From assembly GCF_900115865.1 (NCBI RefSeq), contig NZ_FOXY01000002.1, positions 248,001 to 312,000 on the forward strand: a stretch of 64,000 nt of DNA, in the 5' to 3' direction. A model generated the notes under the pieces. It worked only from the letters and a program-made list of their open reading frames with translations. It did no database searches and was not told where the DNA came from. Shown here one piece after another: positions 9,901 to 18,478 of this stretch; position 1 is the stretch's first letter, and each line of letters begins with the position of its first letter. A program made the translations under genes and the position numbers. This DNA is from Donghicola eburneus. Lineage in GTDB: Bacteria; Pseudomonadota; Alphaproteobacteria; Rhodobacterales; Rhodobacteraceae.

Positions 9901-10415
9901 TTCACCACAGGCATATAGGCATCCACCATGGCCCAGTCGGACTGGTGCAACACGGTGCTGGATTCGCCCGTGTGGTCATCCCCCATCGCCATCAGAACAC
10001 CGCCATGACGAGACGAGCCCGCCATATTCGCGTGGCGCATGACATCGCCAGAGCGGTCCACGCCGGGCCCCTTGCCGTACCAAAGCCCGAAGACGCCGTC
10101 GTATTTCCCCTCGCCGCGCAGTTCGGCCTGTTGGCTACCCCAGAGCGCGGTGGCGGCCAAATCTTCGTTCAAACCGGGCTGAAATGTAACGTCATGTTCA
10201 CTTAGAACCCGGCCTGCACGGGTCATCTGCATGTCGACCGCGCCCAAGGGCGAGCCGCGATATCCCGTCACCAGACCTGCTGTGTTCAGCCTAGCCACAC
10301 GGTCGCGTTCACGTTGTGCCAACATAAGTCGCACCAGTGCCTGCGTTCCGTTCAATAGAATCGGGGATTTCGTCAGATCAAAACGATCTTCCAAAGTAAC
10401 AGTGTGCTTGCTCAT
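6990..10415 (-). CDS. indolepyruvate ferredoxin oxidoreductase, fused subunits
   Basis: 1141 aa thiamine-diphosphate enzyme that oxidatively decarboxylates aryl pyruvates (indole-, phenylpyruvate) to acyl-CoA with ferredoxin as acceptor. The N-terminal TPP/pyrimidine halves (about 1-600) are followed by a 4Fe-4S region around 632-660 with CEGCGDCG and CNKDFSC. A C-terminal gamma-type domain starts around 720 with GVGGTGVVTIG. The fusion of alpha and gamma parts is usual in Proteobacteria. The start at 10415 has GGGGAGG upstream; a longer frame to 10511 would cross the promoter. It is divergent from a LysR gene, with a 17-base palindrome between them that probably regulates it. Confidence 0.93.
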   Translation of the reverse strand: MSKHTVTLEDRFDLTKSPILLNGTQALVRLMLAQRERDRVARLNTAGLVTGYRGSPLGAVDMQMTRAGRVLSEHDVTFQPGLNEDLAATALWGSQQAELRGEGKYDGVFGLWYGKGPGVDRSGDVMRHANMAGSSRHGGVLMAMGDDHTGESSTVLHQSDWAMVDAYMPVVNPAGVQEILDYGLYGFALSRYAGVWVGLKTMKDTVEATGVVDGDPHRVQLVQPTDFAMPEGGLNIRLGDTPHAQEARMIDHKRFAAEAFSRANNMDKRVWGKAGAKIGFVAAGKNWLDLVHAFNLLNIDAAEAERLGLTTYKVGQTWPLDMHGFHDWAEGLDLIIVVEEKRKLIEVQVKESIFDDRRGRRVYGWHKGGGAGADHGEELFPTRMALDPVMIAEKIGGILIEEGRGTDGVRAGLETLANARRADNAEDIAARLPYYCAGCPHNTSTKVPEGHRAYAGIGCHYMVQWMDRNTTGFTHMGAEGANWIGEAPFSNRKHVFQNLGDGTYNHSGVQAIRAALAAGTNITYKILYNDAVAMTGGQPNEGGLSPQRIARELQAMGVGHIAVVYDPKEEVDLDAFPKGLKLYERSDMPAVQEECAQVEGVSAIIYIQTCAAEKRRRRKRGSFPDPDQRVFINTDICEGCGDCGVQSNCVAITPVETELGRKRAIDQSACNKDFSCLDGFCPSFVTLKGAKLRKQATTALDLPDMPLPKLPAINGTWNVVVTGVGGTGVVTIGAVLAQAAQIAGLGAGMMEMAGLAQKGGAVHIHCRLANQPDDISAIRVATGECDALIGGDLVVSAGAKTLGLTSADRTGAVVNSHDTVTGDFTRDPSFKLPSDRLSLALEARLKERVQMFDASTLAKNTLGDSIYSNMILLGAAWQRGLIPIAQDAIVEAVRLNGAAVDNNLRAFEIGRWAALYPEEAYALSAPVEVNLRKSPEDKIAYRTDHLHTYGGARLARRYTKRLDGINDPELKLGVAEGYHKLLAYKDEYEVARLLLQTRKLAEEEFDGDFEMSYHLAPPILAKEGANGRPKKREFSAGMDRWLRLLVKLRPLRGTPFDPFGRTAERKMERALIREYERDMDEVLAQVTPATRDIAIALAKLPLDIRGFGPVKEENAAKARAKREDLLAAFRSGGPELSQAAE

Positions 10416-10441
10416 CTCGCGCCTCCCCTCGCTCAATGTGC

Positions 10442-10458
10442 GTGCTATAGTATAGCAC
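10442..10458. promoter_or_regulatory. palindromic operator candidate between oxidoreductase and lysR
   Basis: GTGCTATA-G-TATAGCAC is a perfect 8-base inverted repeat around one base, 27 bases upstream of the oxidoreductase start. Read on the minus strand it contains TATACT, a good -10 box for that gene, so a bound protein would block or reposition RNA polymerase. The divergent LysR product is the obvious candidate but the site could belong to another dimeric regulator. Confidence 0.55.
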
Positions 10459-10586
10459 AAGGTTAGGTCACAAATGCTGACCCACAAAGGCGAAAGTTCG
10501 GGTTTTTGCACAATTCCTCGTGTATAATCCGTTCAAATGAATGACATTTCGTCTAAGGTACGAAGAGCGGGCAGAAAGTTACAAAG

Positions 10587-11492
10587 ATGGACTGGGACAA
10601 ATTACGGATATTTCACGCGGTCGCGGATGCAGGCAGCCTCACACACGCCGGTGATGTGCTGCATCTGTCTCAATCTGCGGTCAGCAGGCAAATTCGGGCC
10701 CTCGAAGAGAGCCTGAACACCACGCTGTTCCACCGTCACGCACGGGGACTGATTCTCACCGAACAGGGCGAATTGCTGTTTGACGCGACCTCGGCAATGT
10801 CGCGACGCCTTGATGCGGCGTCTGCGCGGATCAAGGACAGCGAAGAAGAAGTGTTCGGCGAATTGCGCGTCACCACGACCACGGGCTTTGGCTCCATGTG
10901 GCTCGCGCCGCGTCTGACGAAGCTCTATGAACAGTATCCGAATCTCAAGATTGACCTGATGCTCGAAGAGCGCGTGCTGGACCTGCCCATGCGCGAAGCT
11001 GACGTTGCCATCCGCATGAAAGAGCCAAGCCAAGCCGATCTGGTTCGCAAGCGCCTGTTTAACGTCCGCATGCGGATGTACGCTTCGCAGAACTACATCA
11101 AAATGCACGGCGCGCCCGAAAAACTAGAGGAATTGGCCAACCACCGCCTGATCTGCCAGAGCCCAAGCACCCCCCAGGTCGGGGCCGGTGCGCAGTTGGT
11201 GGCGTCCATCCTTGCCAACGATATTTCATCGACTTTGACCGTAAACAGCTATTTTGGCGTCCTTCAGGGGGCCATTCACGATCTCGGGATCGGGGTTCTG
11301 CCTCAATATTTGGCAGTTGACTTCCCAGACCTTGTCAGAGTGCTGCCAGAAATTGAAAGCGCCGAAGTTCCGGTCTACCTTGCTTATCCAGAGGAGCTGC
11401 GACAGTCCCAGCGGATCGCCGCGTTCCGAGAGTTTGTGCAGTCCGAGATCGCCGAATCCCGGCGGGCTTATCCGGACGAACCGCCGCTGTAA
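10587..11492 (+). CDS. LysR-family transcriptional regulator
   Basis: 301 aa. The N-terminal winged helix-turn-helix (about residues 4-62) contains the family pattern LSQSAVSRQIRALEESL. The rest is a periplasmic-binding-like effector domain. It is divergently transcribed from the indolepyruvate oxidoreductase gene with 171 bases between the starts, which is the common layout for a LysR protein controlling its neighbour. The effector is unknown; an aromatic amino-acid catabolite would fit. Confidence 0.9.
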   Translation: MDWDKLRIFHAVADAGSLTHAGDVLHLSQSAVSRQIRALEESLNTTLFHRHARGLILTEQGELLFDATSAMSRRLDAASARIKDSEEEVFGELRVTTTTGFGSMWLAPRLTKLYEQYPNLKIDLMLEERVLDLPMREADVAIRMKEPSQADLVRKRLFNVRMRMYASQNYIKMHGAPEKLEELANHRLICQSPSTPQVGAGAQLVASILANDISSTLTVNSYFGVLQGAIHDLGIGVLPQYLAVDFPDLVRVLPEIESAEVPVYLAYPEELRQSQRIAAFREFVQSEIAESRRAYPDEPPL

Positions 11493-11793
11493 GATGCGAC
11501 GTCTGCCTAGCTATGCCTTATATGCATAGCAGGAATGTCGCTCCTGCGGCAATTCGAGTCTTGATCGAGTCACTAGTGATCCCTATTTCGACCGTCGAAG
11601 CTGGTCGCGCACTTTGGCGCTTCCGCTTCATACCTCCCTGTTGGACTTCGGCCGAGCTTAGTGCTCGGCCTTTTTTTTTGCGGCGCCGCCAGAGGCCCGC
11701 AAACCGTCAGGCGCGATTTCGACCCCTACCCCCTTTCCCATTCGCAGACTCTGTCATAAAAGCGCGGCAATCCGTCTTAAGGGGACTTATTCC
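11493..11793 (+). other. 301-base gap between lysR and purL; possible leader or small RNA
   Basis: No convincing protein. It holds a hairpin just after lysR (GCTATGC at 11510-11516 with GCATAGC at 11524-11530, extendable by CCT/AGG around one bulge), the palindrome TCACTAGTGA (11570-11579), TTCGA-CCG-TCGAA near 11587, and a strong intrinsic terminator at 11650-11679. Thus a transcript of roughly 100-180 bases could end there, either the lysR 3' end or a separate small RNA. AAGGGGA precedes the purL ATG. Confidence 0.4.
11650..11679 (+). terminator. intrinsic terminator upstream of purL
   Basis: Stem GGCCGAGC / GCTCGGCC (8 perfect pairs) with loop TTAGT, followed by nine T (11671-11679). It is one of the strongest intrinsic terminators in the window and ends whatever is transcribed from lysR or from the gap. 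Confidence 0.92.
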
Positions 11794-13953
11794 ATGCAAG
11801 AGCCGGCGATCACGCCCGACCTCATCGAGGCCCACGGTATCAAGCCCGATGAATATGCCGAAATCCTTCGCATCCTGAACCGCGAGCCCACCTTTACCGA
11901 GCTGGGGATTTTCTCGGCGATGTGGAACGAGCACTGCTCGTACAAAAGCTCCAAGAAATGGCTGCGCACCCTGCCCACCGAGGGCCCTCAGGTCATCTGC
12001 GGCCCCGGCGAGAACGCAGGCGTTGTCGACATCGGCGATGGTCAGGCGGTCATCTTCAAGATGGAAAGCCACAACCACCCCTCGTACATCGAACCCTATC
12101 AGGGCGCGGCGACCGGCGTGGGCGGCATTCTGCGTGACGTCTTTACCATGGGCGCCCGTCCTATCGCGGCGATGAACTCTCTGTCCTTTGGCGAACCCGA
12201 TCACCCCAAGACCAAGCGTCTGGTGCACGGCGTTGTCGAAGGCATCGGCGGCTATGGCAACTGCTTTGGCGTTCCCACCGTGGGCGGCGAGATGCGGTTC
12301 CACAGCGCATATAATGGCAACTGTCTGGTCAACGCCTTTGCGGCGGGCCTCGCAGATGCGGACAAGATTTTCTACTCGGCGGCGTCCGGCGTGGGCATGC
12401 CCGTGGTTTACCTTGGTGCAAAGACTGGCCGTGATGGCGTCGGTGGCGCGACCATGGCGTCGGCAGAATTCGACGAGACCATCGAAGAGAAGCGTCCCAC
12501 CGTTCAAGTCGGCGATCCTTTCACTGAAAAGCGCCTGATGGAAGCCACGCTGGAACTGATGCAGACCGGCGCTGTGATTTCGATTCAGGACATGGGCGCT
12601 GCGGGTCTGACCTGCTCGGCTGTGGAAATGGGCGACAAGGGCGAATTGGGCGTGCGCCTGAACCTTAACGCGGTACCCTGCCGAGAAGAGAACATGACCG
12701 CCTATGAAATGATGCTGTCGGAATCGCAGGAACGCATGCTGATGGTTCTGCGTCCCGAAAAGGAAGCCGAAGCCAAGGCTGTCTTCGACAAGTGGGACCT
12801 CGACTTCGCGATCGTGGGCGAGACCATCCCCGAAGACAAGTTCATCATCGAGCACAACGGCAAGGTCATGGCCGACCTGCCCCTGCGCGCACTGTCGGGC
12901 AACGCGCCCGAATACGACCGTCCCCACGTGCCCACCCCCGTCGCAGAAGAGCTGGCGCCGGTGCCCGAGGTTGACGCAATCGACGCGCTCAAAGCGATCA
13001 TTGGCAGCATGAACTACTGTTCGCGCCAGTGGGTGTATCAGCAGTATGACACGCAGGTCATGGGCGACACCCTCCGCACCCCCGGTGCTGGCGCAGGTCT
13101 GGTCCGTGTGCACGGCACCAACAAAGTGCTGGCGTTCAGCAGCGACGTGACCCCGCGCTACGTCAAAGCGAACCCCGTTCAGGGTGGCCGTCAGGCTGTC
13201 GCAGAGACGTACCGCAACCTAACCGCAGTCGGCGCGAAGCCTCTGGCGACCACCGACAACCTGAACTTCGGCAACCCCGAAAAGCCTGAGATCATGGGTC
13301 AGTTCGTCGGCGCTATTCAGGGTATCGGCGAAGCATGTCTGGCGCTGGACACCCCGATCGTGTCGGGCAACGTCTCGCTCTATAACGAAACTGATGGCGA
13401 GCCGATCCTGCCCACCCCGACCATCTGTGCGGTTGGCCTGATTGACCACGTGGACGAGATCATCGGCGGCGATGTACGCGAAGGCCACGTAGCCCTGCTG
13501 GTTGGCGACACTGTTGGTCATCTGGGCCAGTCCGCCCTTCTGGCCGAAGTCTTCAACCGCGAAGACGGCGATGCGCCCCACGTGGATCTGGACGCAGAGC
13601 GCAAGAACGGTGAGTTCATTCGTGACAACCGTCAGTTCATCCGCGCCTGTACCGACCTGTCGGACGGCGGTCTGGCTGTTGCAGCGTTCGAAATGGCCGA
13701 AGCGCACGGGGTTGGCATCCAACTGGATGCAGCAGACACCGCGACCCTCTTTGGCGAGGATCAGGCGCGCTATATGGTCGCCTGCAACTTCGACTATGCC
13801 GAAGCGCTGATGTCAGCGGCCGCTCAGGCGGGTGTGACCATCCAGTCGGTCGGTAAATTCTCGGGCGACACCGTGACCATCGGTGGCGCCTCCGCACCGC
13901 TGTCCGAGCTGTCGGACCTGTACCGCGGTGCATTGGCCGAACGTCTCGGCTAA
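11794..13953 (+). CDS. purL: phosphoribosylformylglycinamidine synthase subunit PurL
   Basis: Fourth step of purine synthesis: ATP-dependent conversion of FGAR to FGAM with ammonia from PurQ. 719 aa, the small PurL form that needs PurS and PurQ (not seen here). The active-site His is H47 in WNEHCSY; the nucleotide loop ESHNHPS and the later GGNVS-like block SGNVSLYN are present. The start has AAGGGGA eight bases upstream. It is followed by bolA after about 105 bases containing a GC-rich stem (13990-14015) that lacks a T-run. Confidence 0.97.
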   Translation: MQEPAITPDLIEAHGIKPDEYAEILRILNREPTFTELGIFSAMWNEHCSYKSSKKWLRTLPTEGPQVICGPGENAGVVDIGDGQAVIFKMESHNHPSYIEPYQGAATGVGGILRDVFTMGARPIAAMNSLSFGEPDHPKTKRLVHGVVEGIGGYGNCFGVPTVGGEMRFHSAYNGNCLVNAFAAGLADADKIFYSAASGVGMPVVYLGAKTGRDGVGGATMASAEFDETIEEKRPTVQVGDPFTEKRLMEATLELMQTGAVISIQDMGAAGLTCSAVEMGDKGELGVRLNLNAVPCREENMTAYEMMLSESQERMLMVLRPEKEAEAKAVFDKWDLDFAIVGETIPEDKFIIEHNGKVMADLPLRALSGNAPEYDRPHVPTPVAEELAPVPEVDAIDALKAIIGSMNYCSRQWVYQQYDTQVMGDTLRTPGAGAGLVRVHGTNKVLAFSSDVTPRYVKANPVQGGRQAVAETYRNLTAVGAKPLATTDNLNFGNPEKPEIMGQFVGAIQGIGEACLALDTPIVSGNVSLYNETDGEPILPTPTICAVGLIDHVDEIIGGDVREGHVALLVGDTVGHLGQSALLAEVFNREDGDAPHVDLDAERKNGEFIRDNRQFIRACTDLSDGGLAVAAFEMAEAHGVGIQLDAADTATLFGEDQARYMVACNFDYAEALMSAAAQAGVTIQSVGKFSGDTVTIGGASAPLSELSDLYRGALAERLG

Positions 13954-14025
13954 CCGTAAACACACATCCTAAATCGGTGTAATCGCACAGTGTGCCCCTT
14001 GCAGAGGGGGCACACGACGCCTACC

Positions 14026-14041
14026 CTTGTAACGCTACAAG
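14026..14041 (+). promoter_or_regulatory. palindrome just upstream of the bolA ribosome binding site
   Basis: CTTGTA-ACGC-TACAAG, six perfect pairs, ending two bases before the GGAGG of bolA (14044-14048). The TTG-N8-CAA spacing equals that of Crp/Fnr-family sites, although the inner bases differ from the FnrL consensus TTGAT-N4-ATCAA. It could also act as an mRNA hairpin next to the ribosome site. Confidence 0.35.
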
Positions 14042-14058
14042 ACGGAGGCCACTTGCAC

Positions 14059-14301
14059 ATGCCAATGCGTGCAGACGAAATCGAAAACCTGCTGCGTGAA
14101 ACGTTCCCCGAGGCACGGATTCAGATCACCGACACCGCTGGTGACGGCAACCACTTTGCCGCCGAGGTCGTGGATGAAAGCTTCCGCGGCAAGAACCGCG
14201 TGCAGCAGCAGCGCGCGGTCTACGCGGCCCTCAAAGGGAAGATGGACGGCTCGCAGGGCGAATTACACGCTCTGGCGCTGACCACACGGGCCCCTGAATG
14301 A
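14059..14301 (+). CDS. bolA: BolA-family protein
   Basis: 80 aa. It has the class-II KH-like BolA fold signature with the conserved His in GDGNHFAAEVV and the RVQQQRAVYAAL helix. BolA-type proteins pair with CGFS monothiol glutaredoxins in [2Fe-2S] handling and iron sensing. A Grx4-type gene lies two genes downstream in the same overlapping operon. ATG at 14059 is chosen because GGAGG is 10 bases away; ATG at 14065 is possible. The closest subgroup is IbaG/BolA2-like. Confidence 0.92.
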   Translation: MPMRADEIENLLRETFPEARIQITDTAGDGNHFAAEVVDESFRGKNRVQQQRAVYAALKGKMDGSQGELHALALTTRAPE

Positions 14302-14630
14302 ATGACGCCGTCTTCTGGGGACTGATTGCATTGGCTTTGGGCCTTTTCATCGCTGGAAAGGTTCTGGCCCCGCGCAAACACATTCCACTATCCAGAAGAC
14401 AGCCGAAATCCAGACCGCAAGACAAGCCCGAGTTGGGTTTGGAAGCAGTCGATCACGAGGCCTTGGCGCGGTCACACAGGCAGAACGCCTCGCTTGAACG
14501 CGGGGTCAGCTGGTTGGGCGGCAATTACAGTCAGGCCGACATTCATATCCCGCCAGAGGCGGATGATGCAGACTACGCCCGGCGGTACCATCGGGCTCAC
14601 AATCGCAGAACCTCAAGGAGGGTCAAATGA
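14298..14630 (+). CDS. small membrane protein of unknown function between bolA and grx
   Basis: 110 aa. One N-terminal membrane segment (about residues 5-23), then a basic, Arg-rich hydrophilic tail ending in [16 protein letters not shown]. No known domain recognised. It overlaps bolA (ATGA) and the glutaredoxin gene (ATGA) at both ends, so it is translated as part of that unit. A link to the BolA-glutaredoxin system is inferred only from position. Confidence 0.75.
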   Translation: MNDAVFWGLIALALGLFIAGKVLAPRKHIPLSRRQPKSRPQDKPELGLEAVDHEALARSHRQNASLERGVSWLGGNYSQADIHIPPEADDADYARRYHRAHNRRTSRRVK

Positions 14631-14989
14631 GCGAAGCACAAACCCAAATCAAAGAAACCGTCACCAACAATGACGTGGTTCTTTTCATGAAGGGCACCAA
14701 AGACATGCCCCAGTGCGGCTTTTCTAGCCGTGTCGCAGGTGTTCTGAACTTTATCGGTGTCGACTACACCGACGTAAACGTCCTGGCCGACGAAGGCATT
14801 CGTCAAGGCATCAAGGACTACTCGGATTGGCCGACCATCCCCCAGCTGTATGTCAAAGGCGAGTTCGTAGGCGGCTGCGACATCATCACCGAGATGACCC
14901 TGTCGGGCGAGCTGGACACTCTGTTCGAAGAGAACGGCATCACCTACGACAAGACCTCGGCCGAAAAGATCCGCGAAGCCAACGCCTAA
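14627..14989 (+). CDS. grxD: CGFS monothiol glutaredoxin (Grx4/GrxD)
   Basis: 120 aa. The CGFS active site is at C30 (MPQCGFSS), and the glutathione/cluster contact blocks [16 protein letters not shown] and GGCDI are present. Such proteins bind a bridging [2Fe-2S] with glutathione and hand it to targets or to BolA. The operon bolA-unknown-grxD supports this. It is followed by a strong bidirectional terminator. Confidence 0.96.
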   Translation: MSEAQTQIKETVTNNDVVLFMKGTKDMPQCGFSSRVAGVLNFIGVDYTDVNVLADEGIRQGIKDYSDWPTIPQLYVKGEFVGGCDIITEMTLSGELDTLFEENGITYDKTSAEKIREANA

Positions 14990-15012
14990 TCGCATCCGGC
15001 ATCGTAATGCAA

Positions 15013-15040
15013 AAAGACCCGCCTCGTTTGGCGGGTCTTT
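15013..15040. terminator. bidirectional terminator, grxD / zapA
   Basis: AAAGACCCGCC / GGCGGGTCTTT (11 pairs, loop TCGTTT) with T-rich flanks on both strands, placed between the convergent grxD and zapA genes. Confidence 0.92.
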
Positions 15041-15065
15041 TCTGTTTCCAAGGTGGGGCGATCTT

Positions 15066-15464
15066 TTAGGCCGTCGCTTTTTCTTCGACCTCTTCGGCCA
15101 GCTTTTCTGCGCGGTCTGCCAGCGCGGCCAAAGTGCTCTCCAGCCCTTCGGGCAGAGTCGGCACGGGCACTTCGACCGTCACTGTCTGCGGCTCGCGCGC
15201 TTTCAACGCAGCGTTCTCGGCCTCAAGCTCTGCGATGCGGGCGTTCAGGGCGGCAGTGTTGTCCCCTGCCCCTGCGGTTTTGTCAGCGAGCATCAGACCA
15301 GCCATCAAAAGCATCCGCGATTCCGGCATCCGCCCGATCTGCTCAACGAGCACCGAGGCCTCTTCGTCCAAAACAGCCGCTGCGGCTTGCAAATAGCTTT
15401 CTTCGCCGGGCTGGCAGGCCACATCGAAAAAGCGTCCGCCGATCGATACCTGAACATGGGGCAT
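15066..15464 (-). CDS. zapA: cell division protein ZapA
   Basis: 132 aa. The N-terminal ZapA head (VSIGGRFFDVACQPGEE, residues 6-22) is followed by a helical AKT-like stretch (MAGLMLADK) and a coiled-coil C-terminus. ZapA crosslinks FtsZ filaments at midcell. The start codon overlaps the stop of the upstream coiled-coil gene (TAATG), indicating coupling. Slightly longer than the ~105-residue classical ZapA, due to the acidic tail. Confidence 0.88.
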   Translation of the reverse strand: MPHVQVSIGGRFFDVACQPGEESYLQAAAAVLDEEASVLVEQIGRMPESRMLLMAGLMLADKTAGAGDNTAALNARIAELEAENAALKAREPQTVTVEVPVPTLPEGLESTLAALADRAEKLAEEVEEKATA

Positions 15465-15952
15465 TAGGTGCTCTCCTCTTCGGACGCGACGCGGTTGGCC
15501 CCTTCGACAAGTGCCAGCAGCGCTTTCATTTCGGTGGCTTCGGCAGCGCGTTCAGCGCGCAATGCTGCCAGTTCGGCAACGACGCCCTGATCCATCTGTT
15601 CGATGGTCACGCCGCTTTCGGCCCCGCGCATCGCCTCGTTCGCGGCCATCAGTTCGGCGTTTGCTTCTTTCAGCTTGGCGATCTGTTCCTCCAGCTCCGC
15701 CACAAGGGTCGAGCTGATCTCGGGCTCGGCCTTGGCCAGCTTGTCCTGAACGCCATCCAGTTTATCCTGCAGCGCTTCGCTATGGGCCAGCGCCGCTTGC
15801 AACTCCATCCGTAGAACGTCGGCCTCGGCCTTGGCGAGCGCACCTTCGGGCAGCGCATCAGCCGCGGGCGCAGCATCCAACATATGCACGCCTTGTCCGA
15901 TCCGGTCGAACGCCGCCGTGATGCGACGTTGGAGTTCGTCAATCTCAGTCAT
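15464..15952 (-). CDS. coiled-coil protein encoded with zapA
   Basis: 162 aa, almost entirely predicted helix with repeated Ala/Glu/Leu heptads (for example [19 protein letters not shown]). No membrane segment. The start at 15952 is taken because the frame above it reads into the divergent tkt promoter region. It is translationally coupled to zapA. By position and shape it may be a division-associated ZapB-like partner, but no sequence family was recognised. Confidence 0.72.
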   Translation of the reverse strand: MTEIDELQRRITAAFDRIGQGVHMLDAAPAADALPEGALAKAEADVLRMELQAALAHSEALQDKLDGVQDKLAKAEPEISSTLVAELEEQIAKLKEANAELMAANEAMRGAESGVTIEQMDQGVVAELAALRAERAAEATEMKALLALVEGANRVASEEEST

Positions 15953-16156
15953 TCCTGCTTGCCTTTCTTCGAGACAACACTGCTCTTGGGTCCCGCCGAA
16001 TCGCGAAACCGTCGCTACAGGGTACTTTATCCCCATCCCTACCAAAATGCTGCCCTTTGGGCGTTTTTAGGCCGATTGTACGCGTTTACGGCGGTTGCAC
16101 TATCTTGGGACCCTGATATTCAGCGCTCACATACGCTTCTGACAGAGGAATTGCCC

Positions 16157-18172
16157 GTGGATATCGAAGCCCTCCGCACAGCCAACCCTGAACACTGGAT
16201 GAAGGCCGCCGCCATCCGCACCCTGACGCTGGATGCCGTTGCCGCCGCAAACTCGGGTCACTCGGGTATGCCCATGGGCATGGCGGACGTTGCGACCGTG
16301 CTGTTCGAAAAGCACCTGAAATTTGACGCGAAAAACCCCGACTGGTTTGACCGCGACCGCTTCATCCTGTCGGCGGGCCACGGCTCGATGCTGATGTACA
16401 GCCTTCTGTACCTCACCGGTTACGAGGACATGACCCTCGAGCAGGTCAAGAACTTCCGCCAATGGGGCGCGATCACCGCAGGTCACCCCGAGTACGGCCA
16501 CGCCAAAGGCATCGAGACCACCACCGGCCCGCTGGGTCAGGGCATCTCGAATGCGGTAGGCTTCGCAATGGCCGAAGCGTCGCTACGCGGCCGCTACGGT
16601 AAGAAGATCGTTGATCACTACACTTACGTGATCGCGGGCGACGGCTGCCTGATGGAAGGCGTCAGCCAAGAAGCCATCGCACTGGCCGGCCGTCAGGAAC
16701 TGTCCAAGCTGATCGTCTTCTGGGACAACAACAACATCACCATCGACGGCACCGTTGATATCGCCGACCGCACCAATCAGGTGCAGCGCTTCAAGGCGTC
16801 GGGCTGGCACGTGATCGAGATCGACGGCCACAACCCCGCCGAAATCGACGAAGCGATCGCCAAGGCGAAAGTCACCAAGAAGCCCTCGATGATCGCGTGC
16901 AAAACGCACATCGCTTTGGGCCACGCGGCGCAAGACACCAGCAAGGGCCACGGCGCTCTGACAAATGGTGACCAGCTGGCAGCGGCCAAAGCAGCATATG
17001 GCTGGAACCATGGTCCCTTCGAGATCCCTGCGGACGTAAAAGCCCAGTGGGAAGCCATTGGCACCCGCGGCACAGCCGAGCGCGAAGCATGGGAAGGTCG
17101 CTTTGCCGAGGTTTCGGCCAGCCGTCAGGCGGAATTCACCCGTATCATGACTGGCGAAGCCCCCAAAAAGCTATCGGCCACCGTCAAAGCGCTGAAGAAG
17201 CAACTGTCGGAAGAAGCTCCGAAGGTCGCGACCCGCAAGGCGTCGGAGATGGCTCTGGAAGTGATCAACCCGATCGCACCCGAAACCATTGGTGGTTCGG
17301 CTGACCTGACCGGCTCGAACAACACCAAGACCGGCGATCTGGGCATTCTGTCCCCCGAGGACCGCAAAGGCCGCTACGTTTACTACGGTATCCGCGAGCA
17401 CGGCATGGCTGCTGCGATGAATGGCATGGCCCTGCATGGCGGCGTGCGTCCCTATGGCGGCACCTTCTTGTGCTTTGCGGACTATGCCCGTGGCTCCATG
17501 CGTCTGTCGGCGCTGATGGGCGTTCCGGTGACTTACGTCATGACCCACGACTCGATCGGTCTGGGTGAAGACGGCCCGACCCACCAGCCGGTCGAGCATC
17601 TGGCCTACTGCCGCGCGACCCCGAACACCTATTTGATCCGTCCTGCGGACGCGGTCGAGACTGCCGAAGCGTGGGAAATCGCGCTGACCTCCAAGTCGAC
17701 CCCGACCGTGATGGCTCTGTCCCGTCAGAACCTGCCCACCGTCCGGACTGAGCACAAGCTCAAGAACCTGACCGCTCAGGGTGGTTACGTTCTGGCAGAC
17801 GCCGAGGGCAAGCGTCAGGCGATCATCATGGCGACCGGTTCGGAAGTCGAAATCGCGATGGAAGCCAAGAAGCTGCTCGAAGCCGAAGGCATCGGCACCC
17901 GCGTTGTTTCGATGCCCTGCATGGAACTGTTCGATGCGCAGGATGAAGGCTACCGCAAGAAGGTCCTGCCAGCAGGTCCCGTCCGCGTCGCCGTCGAAGC
18001 CGCTGTCCGTCAGCCCTGGGACAAGTACCTGTTGGGTGAGCGCGGCCGCGAGGCCAAGGCGGCGTTCGTGGGCATGGAAGGCTTTGGTGCCTCGGCCCCT
18101 GCTGAAACCCTCTACGAGAAGTTCGGCATCACTGCTGCGAACGTCGCGCAGAAGGTCAAAGACCTGCTCTGA
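16157..18172 (+). CDS. tkt: transketolase
   Basis: 671 aa thiamine-diphosphate enzyme of the pentose phosphate and Calvin-type sugar rearrangements. The TPP-binding GDG...NN motif (GDGCLMEG around residue 161, then NNNITIDG) is present, as is the C-terminal transketolase domain with [15 protein letters not shown]. The start is a GTG with AGAGGAA six bases upstream; the family N-terminus MDIEALR..NP fits this. A longer frame upstream is non-coding. It ends at a hairpin terminator. The 204 bases before it carry the divergent promoter region shared with the zapA pair. Confidence 0.96.
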   Translation: MDIEALRTANPEHWMKAAAIRTLTLDAVAAANSGHSGMPMGMADVATVLFEKHLKFDAKNPDWFDRDRFILSAGHGSMLMYSLLYLTGYEDMTLEQVKNFRQWGAITAGHPEYGHAKGIETTTGPLGQGISNAVGFAMAEASLRGRYGKKIVDHYTYVIAGDGCLMEGVSQEAIALAGRQELSKLIVFWDNNNITIDGTVDIADRTNQVQRFKASGWHVIEIDGHNPAEIDEAIAKAKVTKKPSMIACKTHIALGHAAQDTSKGHGALTNGDQLAAAKAAYGWNHGPFEIPADVKAQWEAIGTRGTAEREAWEGRFAEVSASRQAEFTRIMTGEAPKKLSATVKALKKQLSEEAPKVATRKASEMALEVINPIAPETIGGSADLTGSNNTKTGDLGILSPEDRKGRYVYYGIREHGMAAAMNGMALHGGVRPYGGTFLCFADYARGSMRLSALMGVPVTYVMTHDSIGLGEDGPTHQPVEHLAYCRATPNTYLIRPADAVETAEAWEIALTSKSTPTVMALSRQNLPTVRTEHKLKNLTAQGGYVLADAEGKRQAIIMATGSEVEIAMEAKKLLEAEGIGTRVVSMPCMELFDAQDEGYRKKVLPAGPVRVAVEAAVRQPWDKYLLGERGREAKAAFVGMEGFGASAPAETLYEKFGITAANVAQKVKDLL

Positions 18173-18198
18173 TCTCTTGAGCGATCGGAAATTCGGAG

Positions 18199-18224
18199 AG
18201 GGCGTCCTGCGGGGCGCCCTTTTC
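18199..18224 (+). terminator. terminator of tkt
   Basis: AGGGCGTCC / GGGCGCCCT (nine pairs including one G-T, loop TGCG) followed by TTTTC, 26 bases after the tkt stop. Confidence 0.85.
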
Positions 18225-18328
18225 TTTGGGCTCTCGGGTTGGACCGTGCAGGTGCGCCGTGAGTATTCACAGCAAAAAGAAGTCAGGGGATTCGCGAGGG
18301 CTGCCAGCGGAATGCTGCAATGCAGAAC

Positions 18329-18385
18329 TGTTAGCGATTGACTGTTAGCGCAAACCTGTACTTTGAGCGCAGTTTATCGCTAACA
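18329..18385. promoter_or_regulatory. three LacI-type operator repeats upstream of the first gap gene
   Basis: Sites TGTTAGCGATTGAC (18329-18342), TGTTAGCGCAAACC (18343-18356, exactly 14 bases on) and, inverted, GTTTATCGCTAACA (18372-18385). All share TGTTAGCG with a central CG, typical of LacI-family operators. The same motif recurs before the second gap gene. CceR, a LacI-type regulator of central carbon genes in Rhodobacter, is the best candidate. The rest of the 306-base gap (18173-18478) shows only the tkt terminator and, at 18466-18470, AGGAG. Confidence 0.6.
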
Positions 18386-18478
18386 TATTGATAGATTTAG
18401 CAGATTTTCTTTGCCCCCTGAGCGGGGTTGGGCCATATACCCGTTAACTCCCTCAGCTCGGTTTCAGGAGATACCCCC

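Noticed and set aside
8592-10205. 537-codon open frame antisense to the indolepyruvate oxidoreductase
   Set aside because: No family signature or ribosome site; the opposite strand carries the cofactor motifs.
11707-13113. 468-codon open frame antisense to purL
   Set aside because: No domain; PurL motifs are intact on the plus strand.
15884-16156. 91-codon N-terminal extension of transketolase
   Set aside because: Overlaps the start of the divergent coiled-coil gene; the GTG at 16157 matches the family N-terminus.
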